In this document: positions 57,701 through 63,830 of the stretch, piece after piece | How positions within the stretch are numbered: position 1 is the stretch's first letter | How the letters are laid out: each line of letters starts with the position of its first letter | Source: Hyphomicrobiales bacterium | GTDB taxonomy: Bacteria; Pseudomonadota; Alphaproteobacteria; Rhizobiales; Beijerinckiaceae | NCBI GenBank assembly: GCA_930633495.1 | Contig: CAKNFJ010000001.1 | Location: 310,001-374,000 of the forward strand | Reading direction: 5' to 3' | Length of the DNA stretch: 64,000 bases | The notes under the pieces: model-generated | The model's input: only the letters and a program-made list of their open reading frames with translations | What the model was told of the DNA's origin: nothing | Database searches by the model: none | Position numbers and translations under genes: made by a program

Positions 57701-60700
57701 GTTGCTGTCGGTCACATACAACTGCCCGATCGTGTCCGCGCCCGTCGTGATCGCGAAGGAACCCGTCGCCGTCTCGCTCGGATCCGCGTTCCCGGCCCCG
57801 CCGCTCGCCGCAAGCTCGCCGGAACCCGCAGGCTCGCCGCCATTGCGGCCAGGCAGACCGGCCTCGCTCACGCTCGTGTCCGAACCCGCGCCGAGCACGA
57901 TCGTCGGCGTCGAATCCTTCACCAGCGTGATCGTCACCGTCGCCGTCGCCGGATCGTTGTCCCCGTCGACGATCTGGTACTGGAACGTCACCGTCCCGTC
58001 CTCGCCGGCAGCCGGCGTATAGGTGAAGGTGCCGTCATTGTTGTAGACGACCGTCCCGGTCCCGCCCTGCAGCGAACCCGCGACCAGGCTCACCTTCGCC
58101 GGATCCGTGATCGCCACGCCGTCCGCGCCCGGCACGTCGTTGCCGAACACGTTCACCGTCACCGCCGTGTTCTCGGCCGCCTGCGTCGCGCTGTCGTTCA
58201 CCGCCGTCGGGACATCGTCCGCGATCGCGATCGACAGGGTCGTGCCCGTCGGGTCGCCGTCGGAATCCACCACCTGCACCGCGAAGTCGTCATGCGTCGC
58301 GTCGCCCGTGGTGTTGTCCGCGAGCGTGTAGGAATAGGTGAAGTCGTTCGCCGCGGCCGTCCCGTAAACCGTCAGCGTGCCGTACTGGCCCTGCACCACG
58401 ATCCCCGCCGCGCCGGCATTGCTCACATCGACCTGCGCGCCGTTGCTGTCGGTCACATACAGCTGCCCGATCGTGTCCGCGCCCGTCGTGATCGCGAAGG
58501 AACCCGTCGCCGTCTCGCTCGGATCCGCGTTCCCGGCCCCGCCGCTCGCCGCAAGCTCGCCGGAACCCGCAGGCTCGCCGCCATTGCGGCCAGGCAGACC
58601 GGCCTCGCTCACGCTCGTGTCCGAACCCGCGCCGAGCACGATCGTCGGCGTCGAATCCTTCACCAGCGTGATCGTCACCGTCGCCGTCGCCGGATCGTTG
58701 TCCCCGTCGACGATCTGGTACTGGAACGTCACCGTCCCGTCCTCGCCGGCAGCCGGCGTATAGGTGAAGGTGCCGTCATTGTTGTAGACGACCGTCCCGG
58801 TCCCGCCCTGCAGCGAACCCGCGACCAGGCTCACCTTCGCCGGGTCCGTGATCGCCACGCCGTCCGCGCCCGGCACGTCGTTGCCGAACACGTTCACCGT
58901 CACCGCCGTGTTCTCGGCCGCCTGCGTCGCGCTGTCGTTCACCGCCGTCGGGACATCGTCCGCGATCGCGATCGACAGGGTCGTGCCCGTCGGGTCGCCG
59001 TCGGAATCCACCACCTGCACCGCGAAGTCGTCATGCGTCGCGTCGCCCGCGGTGTTGTCCGCGAGCGTGTAGGAATAGGTGAAGTCGTTCGCCGCGGCCG
59101 TCCCGTAAACCGTCAGCGTGCCGTACTGGCCCTGCACCACGATCCCCGCCGCGCCGGCATTGCTCACATCGACCTGCGCGCCGTTGCTGTCGGTCACATA
59201 CAACTGCCCGATCGTGTCCGCGCCCGTCGTGATCGCGAAGGAACCCGTCGCCGTCTCGCTCGGATCCGCGTTCCCGGCCCCGCCGCTCGCCGCAAGCTCG
59301 CCGGAACCCGCAGGCTCGCCGCCATTGCGGCCAGGCAGACCGGCCTCGCTCACGCTCGTGTCCGAACCCGCGCCGAGCACGATCGTCGGCGTCGAATCCT
59401 TCACCAGCGTGATCGTCACCGTCGCCGTCGCCGGATCGTTGTCCCCGTCGACGATCTGGTACTGGAACGTCACCGTCCCGTCCTCGCCGGCAGCCGGCGT
59501 ATAGGTGAAGGTGCCGTCGTTGTTGTAGACGACCGTCCCGGTCCCGCCCTGCAGCGAACCCGCGACCAGGCTCACCTTCGCCGGATCCGTGATCGCCACG
59601 CCATCCGCGCCCGGCACGTCGTTGCCGAACACGTTCACCGTCACCGCCGTGTTCTCGACAGCCTGCACCGCGCTGTCGTTCACCGCCGTCGGAACATCGT
59701 CCGCGATCGCAATGACCAGATTCCCGGCAGGCGCGCTGTCGCCATCGCTATCGGTCACCGTTACGGCGAAGCTCACCGAGGTGTTGTCGCCCGCGGTATT
59801 GTCCAGCAGCGTGTAGGAGTAGCTGATCGTGCCGACACCCGTCGCCGCGTTGTAGACGTAGCTCGCCGTCAGCGAACCCGTCGCGTCGGTGAAGGTCTGC
59901 GGCGTGCCGCTCAGCACATGGCCGCCCAGCGTCACCGTGCTCACGCCATCCGGCGAATTGAACCCGATCGTGCCGGTCGTCGTCTCCGAATTCGCCGCTG
60001 CGTTCGAGCCGGCGGATTCGCCGCCGCGTGCCGGAAGACCGGCCTCGGACACCCTGGTGCTCTCGCTTCCCGCCGTCGGCAATGTCACGGTGGGGCCCGT
60101 ATCGCCGAGCGAGATGGTCAGCGTCGTCGAGGACGCATCTCCGTCGCCATCGGTCAGCGTGTAGGTGAAGACGTCGCTCACCCCGCCGGCGGAGCCGGGA
60201 TTGCGCTGGTAGCTGTAGCTGCCGTCCGACGAGATCGTCAGCGTGCCGTACTGGCCGTTCACGACCGTATTCGTTCCGACCGAAGCAGCCGCGCCGCCCG
60301 CCGTGGTCGCGATCACGGACGTCACCGTCGCGCCATCCGCGCCGCGCACATCCGCATTGCCCGTGCCTTCGGCCGTCCCCGCACCCGTGACGACATTGCC
60401 GATCGCGGCAGCGGACGAGCCCGCCGCCACGCTGTCCGTATCGGCATGCGCAACCGGAACGTCGTCGGCGACCGAAATCTGCACATTGGTCTGCGCGGTG
60501 CCGGCGCCCGTCTCGACGACGACGGCGATCGAACCGAGGTCGACACCTTGCGTGCCGCCGCCAGCCACGTTGGGCAGCGGCCCGAGCAGCGTCGTCGTGA
60601 CGACGACCTCGGTCGTTCCGAACACCTGTCCGGGGACAGACTCGATCTGCAGGAGGACGGTATCGACGCCGCCGACGCGGCCGACGATCGCGGTATCCGA

Positions 60701-61498
60701 AAGACGGACCCAGACGAGATCGGCGCCCGCGAGACCGTTGGTCTCGGTCTGCAGGGCGCTGAGATCGCCGGCGAAGCGCACGCTGGTGACCGGCGCCGTG
60801 CCGGTGTTGAAGCCGAGGACGGCGCGGCCGACCTCGTCCGTCCGCGCGCCGTCGGATCCGCTCGACAGGGCCGATTCGGACATCGAAATGCCCGTCGTCG
60901 ACGCAAGGGCGCTCGGCCCGACGCTCAACCGCTGCACGACACCCAGTTCACGCTGCTCGAGCGTGGGGAACTGCAGATCCGTCGGCGGGAGCAGGTCGGT
61001 GATGCCGAAGAAGGAGCCGACATTGCCGTTCGGAACGGCGAAGTTGCCGCCGGAGCTGTTCACATTGGAGGCCTGCGCGCCCGCGGCCGCGACGATGCCC
61101 TCGCGGCTGAAGACCGCAGCCAGTGTCCCGGCCGGCACCTCGACATCGCCGAGCATCAGGGTCGGGACGTTGGTGACGCCGTTATCGATCACGATCGCGC
61201 GACCGTCGGCCTGCTTGAGGACGATATCCTTGCCCGTGATCTCGATGTTGTCGAGCGAAGTGCCTTGCGGCAGGCGAACGACCTTGGAAGCGGCCGCGTC
61301 GAAGTGAATGGCCGCAGGAGGCGCTACGACGGCCGGGCCGCCCGATTGCGCCGGCTGCTCCGCCGGCTTCGGCGCAGCCTGATCGGCAGCGGCCTGGGCA
61401 AGCTGGACGCGCCCATCGCGACCTGCAACCGTATCCTGCGGGGCCTGCTCCACCTGGACATCCGTGTCCAGACCGGCATTGCCGAGACCTTCAACCAT
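45788..61498 (-). CDS. Giant type I-secreted repeat protein (adhesin-like, DUF5801/VCBS/RTX)
   Basis: A 5,236-residue protein. The N-terminal 130 residues are Ala/Pro-rich and then contain VVRLPQGTSLDNIEITGKDI and VPTLMLGDVEVPAG, a head module typical of such alphaproteobacterial proteins. Cadherin/VCBS-like and DUF5801-like modules follow, each ending in DDxPxAxxD and containing SEAGLPxRxGEPAGS. Two tandem arrays stand out: residues 600-1834 (five units of 247) and 2273-3736 (six of 244). Near residue 4415 a few RTX-type nonapeptides occur (GGGGADVIYAGTGDDTI), near 4940 an EF-hand-like DLNGDGKIDSGSE, and the last 110 residues (GDTFVIDPAHL...GDVIDLSNLL) are a type I secretion target domain. 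No catalytic domain was seen. A role in adhesion or biofilm is inferred. Confidence 0.93.
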   Translation of the reverse strand: MVEGLGNAGLDTDVQVEQAPQDTVAGRDGRVQLAQAAADQAAPKPAEQPAQSGGPAVVAPPAAIHFDAAASKVVRLPQGTSLDNIEITGKDIVLKQADGRAIVIDNGVTNVPTLMLGDVEVPAGTLAAVFSREGIVAAAGAQASNVNSSGGNFAVPNGNVGSFFGITDLLPPTDLQFPTLEQRELGVVQRLSVGPSALASTTGISMSESALSSGSDGARTDEVGRAVLGFNTGTAPVTSVRFAGDLSALQTETNGLAGADLVWVRLSDTAIVGRVGGVDTVLLQIESVPGQVFGTTEVVVTTTLLGPLPNVAGGGTQGVDLGSIAVVVETGAGTAQTNVQISVADDVPVAHADTDSVAAGSSAAAIGNVVTGAGTAEGTGNADVRGADGATVTSVIATTAGGAAASVGTNTVVNGQYGTLTISSDGSYSYQRNPGSAGGVSDVFTYTLTDGDGDASSTTLTISLGDTGPTVTLPTAGSESTRVSEAGLPARGGESAGSNAAANSETTTGTIGFNSPDGVSTVTLGGHVLSGTPQTFTDATGSLTASYVYNAATGVGTISYSYTLLDNTAGDNTSVSFAVTVTDSDGDSAPAGNLVIAIADDVPTAVNDSAVQAVENTAVTVNVFGNDVPGADGVAITDPAKVSLVAGSLQGGTGTVVYNNDGTFTYTPAAGEDGTVTFQYQIVDGDNDPATATVTITLVKDSTPTIVLGAGSDTSVSEAGLPGRNGGEPAGSGELAASGGAGNADPSETATGSFAITTGADTIGQLYVTDSNGAQVDVSNAGAAGIVVQGQYGTLTVYGTAAANDFTYSYTLADNTAGDATHDDFAVQVVDSDGDPTGTTLSIAIADDVPTAVNDSATQAAENTAVTVNVFGNDVPGADGVAITDPAKVSLVAGSLQGGTGTVVYNNDGTFTYTPAAGEDGTVTFQYQIVDGDNDPATATVTITLVKDSTPTIVLGAGSDTSVSEAGLPGRNGGEPAGSGELAASGGAGNADPSETATGSFAITTGADTIGQLYVTDSNGAQVDVSNAGAAGIVVQGQYGTLTVYGTAAANDFTYSYTLADNTTGDATHDDFAVQVVDSDGDPTGTTLSIAIADDVPTAVNDSATQAAENTAVTVNVFGNDVPGADGVAITDPAKVSLVAGSLQGGTGTVVYNNDGTFTYTPAAGEDGTVTFQYQIVDGDNDPATATVTITLVKDSTPTIVLGAGSDTSVSEAGLPGRNGGEPAGSGELAASGGAGNADPSETATGSFAITTGADTIGQLYVTDSNGAQVDVSNAGAAGIVVQGQYGTLTVYGTAAANDFTYSYTLADNTTGDATHDDFAVQVVDSDGDPTGTTLSIAIADDVPTAVNDSATQAAENTAVTVNVFGNDVPGADGVAITDPAKVSLVAGSLQGGTGTVVYNNDGTFTYTPAAGEDGTVTFQYQIVDGDNDPATATVTITLVKDSTPTIVLGAGSDTSVSEAGLPGRNGGEPAGSGELAASGGAGNADPSETATGSFAITTGADTIGQLYVTDSNGAQVDVSNAGAAGIVVQGQYGTLTVYGTAAANDFTYSYTLADNTTGDATHDDFAVQVVDSDGDPTGTTLSIAIADDVPTAVNDSATQAAENTAVTVNVFGNDVPGADGVAITDPAKVSLVAGSLQGGTGTVVYNNDGTFTYTPAAGEDGTVTFQYQIVDGDNDPATATVTITLVKDSTPTIVLGAGSDTSVSEAGLPGRNGGEPAGSGELAASGGAGNADPSETATGSFAITTGADTIGQLYVTDSNGAQVDVSNAGAAGIVVQGQYGTLTVYGTAAANDFTYSYTLADNTTGDATHDDFVVQVVDSDGDPTGTTLSIAIADDVPVAHDDVDSIAAPTVINFDSIVLSDNAEQPLSPGGASFDGFIFKQAGIYNPAGTGPYPTYAPQSGNNTAFIGEKNGAEVSGYEGAPGDPVTIARADNASFVPVSIWMSSQSSSPVAITVTGYDANGAVVGTITQIVQPGMSGGPTLVGLSGLGEVHHLTLQSPPGAYFGFDDFSYAPPQVATGNVLTGVEIGVAEDANAQDGVADTQGADGASLTAIASNNPGGGAPQTINPGSSAQIQGEYGTLTIHANGDYSYVRNAGTPGGVADVFTYTLADGDGDSDTATLTITIEGVKPVIANLTPSASGGDVTVHEAALDAGTPGGPGSTPGSAGETGTGTFTIASGDGVKTLTIDGHTVISNGVLTGTLSFATTGLGNTFTVTGYDAASGTVSYSYTLVDNEAHGSGAGNNSLFENLAIVLTDQDNEQVSETLSVNIVDDAPVAQPDTDSVAEDGPLSASGNVLGNDTQGADGASVTGVAGGSVGTAVAGTYGSITIGSDGAYVYTLNNASPAVQALVAGQQVTDVFSYTITDNDGDPSTTTVTITITGTDDVPGLTVPQAGAPGTQVSEAGLPVRTGEPAGSDAASNSEITTGSFSYTGGDGASTVTIGGQALAVGQSYQGLHGTLTIDTIVGNTVNYTYRLTDNVDNDSQPASDSFAIVVADGDGNAADDASATLTIQIADDAPVAQPDTDSVAEDGPLSASGNVLGNDTQGADGASVTGVAGGSVGTAVAGTYGSITIGSDGAYVYTLNNASPAVQALVAGQQVTDVFSYTITDNDGDPSTTTVTITITGTDDVPGLTVPQAGAPGTQVSEAGLPVRTGEPAGSDAASNSEITTGSFSYTGGDGASTVTIGGQALAVGQSYQGLHGTLTIDTIVGNTVNYTYRLTDNVDNDSQPASDSFAIVVADGDGNAADDASATLTIQIADDAPVAQPDTDSVAEDGPLSASGNVLGNDTQGADGASVTGVAGGSVGTAVAGTYGSITIGSDGAYVYTLNNASPAVQALVAGQQVTDVFSYTITDNDGDPSTTTVTITITGTDDVPGLTVPQAGAPGTQVSEAGLPVRTGEPAGSDAASNSEITTGSFSYTGGDGASTVTIGGQALAVGQSYQGLHGTLTIDTIVGNTVNYTYRLTDNVDNDSQPASDSFAIVVADGDGNAADDASATLTIQIADDAPVAQPDTDSVAEDGPLSASGNVLGNDTQGADGASVTGVAGGSVGTAVAGTYGSITIGSDGAYVYTLNNASPAVQALVAGQQVTDVFSYTITDNDGDPSTTTVTITITGTDDVPGLTVPQAGAPGTQVSEAGLPVRTGEPAGSDAASNSEITTGSFSYTGGDGASTVTIGGQALAVGQSYQGLHGTLTIDTIVGNTVNYTYRLTDNVDNDSQPASDSFAIVVADGDGNAADDASATLTIQIADDAPVAQPDTDSVAEDGPLSASGNVLGNDTQGADGASVTGVAGGSVGTAVAGTYGSITIGSDGAYVYTLNNASPAVQALVAGQQVTDVFSYTITDNDGDPSTTTVTITITGTDDVPGLTVPQAGAPGTQVSEAGLPVRTGEPAGSDAASNSEITTGSFSYTGGDGASTVTIGGQALAVGQSYQGLHGTLTIDTIVGNTVNYTYRLTDNVDNDSQPASDSFAIVVADGDGNAADDASATLTIQIADDAPVAQPDTDSVAEDGPLSASGNVLGNDTQGADGASVTGVAGGSVGTAVAGTYGSITIGSDGAYVYTLNNASPAVQALIAGQQVTDVFSYTITDNDGNPSTTTVTITITGTDDVPGLTVPQAGAPGTQVSEAGLPVRTGEPAGSDAASNSEITTGSFSYTGGDGASTVTIGGQALAVGQSYQGLHGTLTIDTIVGNTVNYTYRLTDNVDNDSQPASDSFAIVVADGDGNAADDASATLTIQIADDAPVAQPDTDSVAEDGPLVANGNVLTAAAVASPDANATDGVADVRGADGATVTGVAVGTVASAVGQVGAAVAGSYGSVTIAADGSYSYTLNNTHAAVQGLSANETLTETFSYTITDGDGDTSTTTLKITINGANDGVTIGGLGVAGGEETVYEKHLVDGTAPSAPDLTQTGTFTISTPDGLGNVTVGGVAVMTNGVFTAGQTVDTPAGLLTITGFTPTVAGGVTTGGSFSYSYVLQDNTLAHGPQSNGGANSVTESFAVVVTDVDGSSATGSLDVTIVDDVPIANNDTATLNIVVDDLGIGAINAAWTSVSMTSGSATSYDRDGDGSVDEIRWGTGGSGQSGYGFVDNLALANAPVTTNQTFSLGTFTHYNYPVSGGSLDTVTLTVKFTAIINGEEIEVGPIQINFDHTETSNSSDPEASRDIISISTQTATVTIAGQSYTLDVLGFVDTNGQTVTTVRTYEDQSNAYELKVRLVSSDTTSVIQTGDVIGSSDASGADQPLLVTAIAYGATTDSTIDGSGNFEVNGAYGKLVINKNGGYTYTLTADAGNIPANAAETFTYTVKDADGDSASATLTINLNKVDSPANPLHGDRVLTNISGSGANIVIAAAALLANDDAGSTLASVGGANDATSVALASGNVTFKDNDSDGGSFSYSGQNGSVSDSATVTVDRAQAGSSALTGTSSGEILIGRDGNNDTIDGGGGADVIYAGTGDDTIVADQADRLINGGGGTDTLNVGANFASTSDAQIAEIEKVTLTAAATLNLSNQSEGFTITGSSGADTITGGSGNDIIAGSGGKDTMTGGGGNDEFRLANGDFASGESIDGGNGSDAVTLTNATTVDFSTGALSGIETLTGSGSSDTVSLSAQQWSSLGTVDLAGGSSDVLNVKVSGVADISAAGTPTVSNVETGNLIGSSGADTLTLTGGQLDAILQGGGTIDLDGGTDTIALKSTSADLNALADNRLSDVEAVSAASATSGVTINLGNQAEMITITGSAYGDAITASTGSGSVVNAGAGADTVTINAGSLSGRNWTVNLGAGDGAADKVVFNHSGVGNGDNTVATVNNFSVTNDRISVSVNGSSITDGVFQTISGSGVNVAAGVKVIELVTGGATLVNDGNGSSIETLLQSATNDFLSGAGTYTVIAYSGTGSTADAGIYSVTISDSTNPGNSGMEVEHIMTVSGVGYGNLSGQNFVGAADPIVLDMGGDGYGFAATTAFDINADGAADQVAWNSSHDGILAVDLNGDGKIDSGSEIFTPNFAGGSFASGAEALASLDSSGNGVVDASDEAFSKLLIWQDANGDGVGEANELTHLGDHGIIGIGTATTASTEVIDGQAVAGEGVVYFADGQTGTYVEVLLDAVLGTDPAAAATGGTDTVGGGSSVTLADAARQDAPGGGQMGDTFVIDPAHLTVGTPDLIQDYNGNQGDVIDLSNLLATLGTAAPTNAAEAAEVVSVSGNHLLVDSNGTAEGGTQVEVATFTTPPVGSVQILYDHDQTTPTVVT
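50291..54682 (-). repeat. Tandem array B: six 732-bp coding units
   Basis: Unit boundaries fall exactly every 732 bases (54682, 53950, 53218, 52486, 51754, 51022 to 50291), each unit starting DDAPVAQPDTDSVAEDGPLS. The units are almost identical at DNA level; the last one (51022-50291) differs most visibly (LIAGQQ, DNDGNPS). A seventh, diverged start (DDAPVAQPD...VANGNVLTAAA) follows. Confidence 0.95.
55997..59701 (-). repeat. Tandem array A: five 741-bp coding units
   Basis: Units start at 59701, 58960, 58219, 57478 and 56737 with DDVPTAVNDSA and end at 55997. They are nearly identical in DNA, with a few scattered substitutions (for example NTAGD in one unit, NTTGD in others). A further start, DDVPVAHDDVDSI, continues into unique sequence. 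Confidence 0.95.
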
Positions 61499-61866
61499 GA
61501 TTTCACCCGATCACGCTGACGTTTGGCGGATCGTTCGGCGAAAGTTTTGCGGGAAGCAAGTGGGCCGATATACCGGCGTATATCTACAGGCCACCAATTT
61601 TGCAGATGCTTAACACCCGACTGCTTCAATCAATATTCCGCTTGGTCATTCGAGTCATATTTCGTTTCGAATTCGGGATTCCGCTGCGGCAGAATGCCAG
61701 CGGATTCGACTGACGAGCGATAAGCCCAGCCAAATCGCAGCCACCCTTCATGCATATCGCAGCACATGCGGGTCGCTTCGTGGGCCGCAACCTTTGGCCA
61801 AGCCTGTCGTCTCACCGATGCAAAAAGCAACGGGGGCCGATTTCCTTGCCGTAAAGACAGATGATT
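61499..61866 (-). promoter_or_regulatory. Upstream region of the giant adhesin gene
   Basis: These 368 bases between the RHH/PAS regulator and the adhesin start hold no credible gene. GATATAC (61567-61573), CGGC and GTATATC (61578-61584) form a clean 7-bp inverted repeat about 70-85 bases upstream of the ATG, and the stretch around 61600-61690 is AT-rich. The palindrome is a possible binding site for the neighbouring RHH protein; this is speculative. Confidence 0.45.
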
Positions 61867-62484
61867 TCAGCGAGTGCCTTGTGCCGGCCTTGATTGCGCC
61901 GAGGGATGCAGCACGCAGAGGAGAAGCGCATGGCCGTGGGCACGTTCCAGCAAGGTGACGCGGACGGTCGCCTTCCATGATTGCTGCCCTGCTTCGAGCG
62001 AGCAAGGGATCGAGAGGATACGCTGCTCGTTCTCGTCAAACAGCATCAGAACGCGGCTGATTTCGGCGGCGAGCTCGAAACGGAGCTGGGACTGGGCGCC
62101 GACACTGGCGACGAAATTCCGCATCGGGGTGTTGAAGAGCCGGATCTGCTTGTGCCGGTCGATGACGAAAGCCGGCTCCGCCATCAGGTCGATGATGCGT
62201 TGCCAGCGCCCCTTCGCATGGGCGGGCTGCTCGGCCTGCGCTTCCCGCATGAACCACTCGATCGCCGCGACGCGCAGGCGCGCCGTCGCATTGCCGGAAT
62301 CGTTGCCGATGAGCTGGGCGACATAAGTCGACAGCTTCTCCTTGCGCCGCCTGGCAATATATTCGAGCGCCTGCCAGAAGGCGTCTTCGAGCTTGAAGGC
62401 GCGCCGCCGCCCCTGCACGGTCAGCAAGCGCAGGCGCGGTCCCTTGGGCGCAGAACTGTCGACGTCTTCCGTATTCGGATCCAT
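61867..62484 (-). CDS. Ribbon-helix-helix protein with PAS-like C-terminal domain
   Basis: A 205-residue protein. Residues about 25-62 (RRRAFKLEDAFWQALEYIAR, then KEKLSTYVAQLIGND) match the RHH_4 pattern of short N-terminal strand followed by two helices, a DNA-binding dimer fold. Residues about 90-195 (RWQRIIDLMAEPAFVIDRHK, QIRLFNTPMRNFVASVG) read like a PAS sensor domain. Start: the ATG at 62484 overlaps the HlyD stop codon (TGATG), so the two are translationally coupled. It lies between hlyD and the giant substrate gene. A regulator of adhesin expression, possibly sensing a ligand or redox state, is the natural hypothesis. No HTH or response-regulator receiver is present. Confidence 0.82.
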   Translation of the reverse strand: MDPNTEDVDSSAPKGPRLRLLTVQGRRRAFKLEDAFWQALEYIARRRKEKLSTYVAQLIGNDSGNATARLRVAAIEWFMREAQAEQPAHAKGRWQRIIDLMAEPAFVIDRHKQIRLFNTPMRNFVASVGAQSQLRFELAAEISRVLMLFDENEQRILSIPCSLEAGQQSWKATVRVTLLERAHGHALLLCVLHPSAQSRPAQGTR

Positions 62485-63830
62485 CAACGCTCGGTCAATG
62501 CCTCCTGCCTGGCGCGATTGATCGGCTTGAGCAGATAGGTCAGAATCGACTTCTCGCCGGTCACGATATCCACGTCCGCAGTCATGCCCGGTATGATGGA
62601 GTGCGTATTCTTGCCCATCTTCAGCGAGGTTTCGTCGCTGCGGACAAGTACGACGTAGAACGTCTCTTTCAGGTTCGAGTCGTAGACGCTGTCGGCCGAT
62701 ACCTGCTCGACGACGCCGGTAAGCCCGCCATACTGATAGAAATCATAGGCCGAGACCTTGATCAGCGCCTTCTGCCCCGGGGCGATGAAGGCGATGTCGG
62801 ACGGCTTGACGCGCGCCTCGATCAGCAGCTTTCCGTCCGAAGGAACGATGTCGAGCAGGCGCTCTCCGGGATTCACATAGGCGCCAACCGTGTTGACCGC
62901 GAGCGCGTTCACGATGCCATCGACCGGAGAGCGGATATCGGTTCGGCGAACCCGCTCTTCCGCCCCGCGCAACGTCTCCTGCACCACGGACCATTCGGCG
63001 CGCTTGGCCGTCAGTTCGGCCAGGGCTTCGCGGCGAAACAGCGAGGTCTGCTCGGCAAGCTGCGAACTGGCCTCGCGGAGCGCCGCCTCCAGCTTGGCCG
63101 TGGTTTCCTTCGCCGCCGTCAGCTGGCCTTTCAGCTCGACCACCTGCCGCTGCGCCCTGATCAGTTCGAGCTGCGACACGAGGTTGCGGCTCGCCATCGG
63201 CTGAATGATCGAGAGCTCCTTTTCCGCCAGAGCGAGAGACTCGGTAAAGCGCTGCGTCTGCGCGGCGGTCTCGCCCAGCTCGCGCTTGCGCTGTTCGAGA
63301 CGCTCCTGAAGCCCGTCGAGACGGGCGCGGGCATTCTCCTGCCGGGCCGTCAGCAGCTTGCGCTCGTTGAGGCAGACACCAGGCGCATCAGCCTCGATGT
63401 CCTTCGGACATTCGAAGGCGGAATCCGGCCCGTTGGTCTCCGCTTCGAGACGCGCGATCTGCGCCCGCAATGCGCGCCCCTGCGCCTCCGCCTCCCCCGC
63501 CTTCGCCGCATTGGGCGTGTCGTCGAGCCGGATGAGAAGCTCGCCCTGCGTCACCCGCTGACCCTGCCGCACGAGGATTTCCCGCACGATGCCGGCCTCG
63601 GCGCTTTGAACGACCTGCGTGCGCGCCGAAGGGATGACGCGCCCGGAGCCGCGGGTAACCTCCTCGACGCGGGAAAAATTGGCCCAGACAAGGCCGGCGA
63701 CCAGAAACGCACCGATCAGCTTGATGGCCTGCGACGCCAAACGCGGCGGCCGGTCGCCCGTCCGAAAAACCTGCTTCTTCGTCTTGGCTCGAAACCCGGG
63801 GATGGATCGCAGACCGCCTTGGCCGATCAT
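62484..63830 (-). CDS. HlyD-family type I secretion adaptor protein
   Basis: A protein of about 448 residues (451 if a GTG at 63839 is used). One membrane helix (about 36-53, AIKLIGAFLVAGLVWANFS), then a periplasmic part: barrel-sandwich hybrid halves (SAEAGIVREILVRQGQRVTQGELLIRLDD and its return, RRTDIRSPVDGIVNALAV), separated by a long coiled-coil region (about 110-290), and the beta barrel (LLIEARVKPSDIAFIAPGQKALI, given by its ends LLIEARVKP and GQKALI). C-terminal GMTADVDIVTGEKSILTYLLKPI is the family signature end. It bridges the ABC exporter to TolC. The first gene of the locus in transcription order; its stop overlaps the regulator start. Confidence 0.94.
   Translation of the reverse strand: MIGQGGLRSIPGFRAKTKKQVFRTGDRPPRLASQAIKLIGAFLVAGLVWANFSRVEEVTRGSGRVIPSARTQVVQSAEAGIVREILVRQGQRVTQGELLIRLDDTPNAAKAGEAEAQGRALRAQIARLEAETNGPDSAFECPKDIEADAPGVCLNERKLLTARQENARARLDGLQERLEQRKRELGETAAQTQRFTESLALAEKELSIIQPMASRNLVSQLELIRAQRQVVELKGQLTAAKETTAKLEAALREASSQLAEQTSLFRREALAELTAKRAEWSVVQETLRGAEERVRRTDIRSPVDGIVNALAVNTVGAYVNPGERLLDIVPSDGKLLIEARVKPSDIAFIAPGQKALIKVSAYDFYQYGGLTGVVEQVSADSVYDSNLKETFYVVLVRSDETSLKMGKNTHSIIPGMTADVDIVTGEKSILTYLLKPINRARQEALTER

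Noticed and set aside
50291..59701. Regular repeats as a possible CRISPR or satellite array
   Set aside because: Periods of 732 and 741 bp are multiples of three, and the units are translated as protein modules; there are no spacers.
45788..61498. LapA-type retention with a LapG cleavage site in the adhesin N-terminus
   Set aside because: Several Ala-Ala pairs exist, but no convincing cleavage motif, and no lapD/lapG genes are in the window.
55976..61519. A 1,847-codon open frame opposite the other half of the adhesin gene
   Set aside because: Same reason: a shadow of GC-rich repetitive coding sequence, with no domain and no sensible start or ribosome-binding site.
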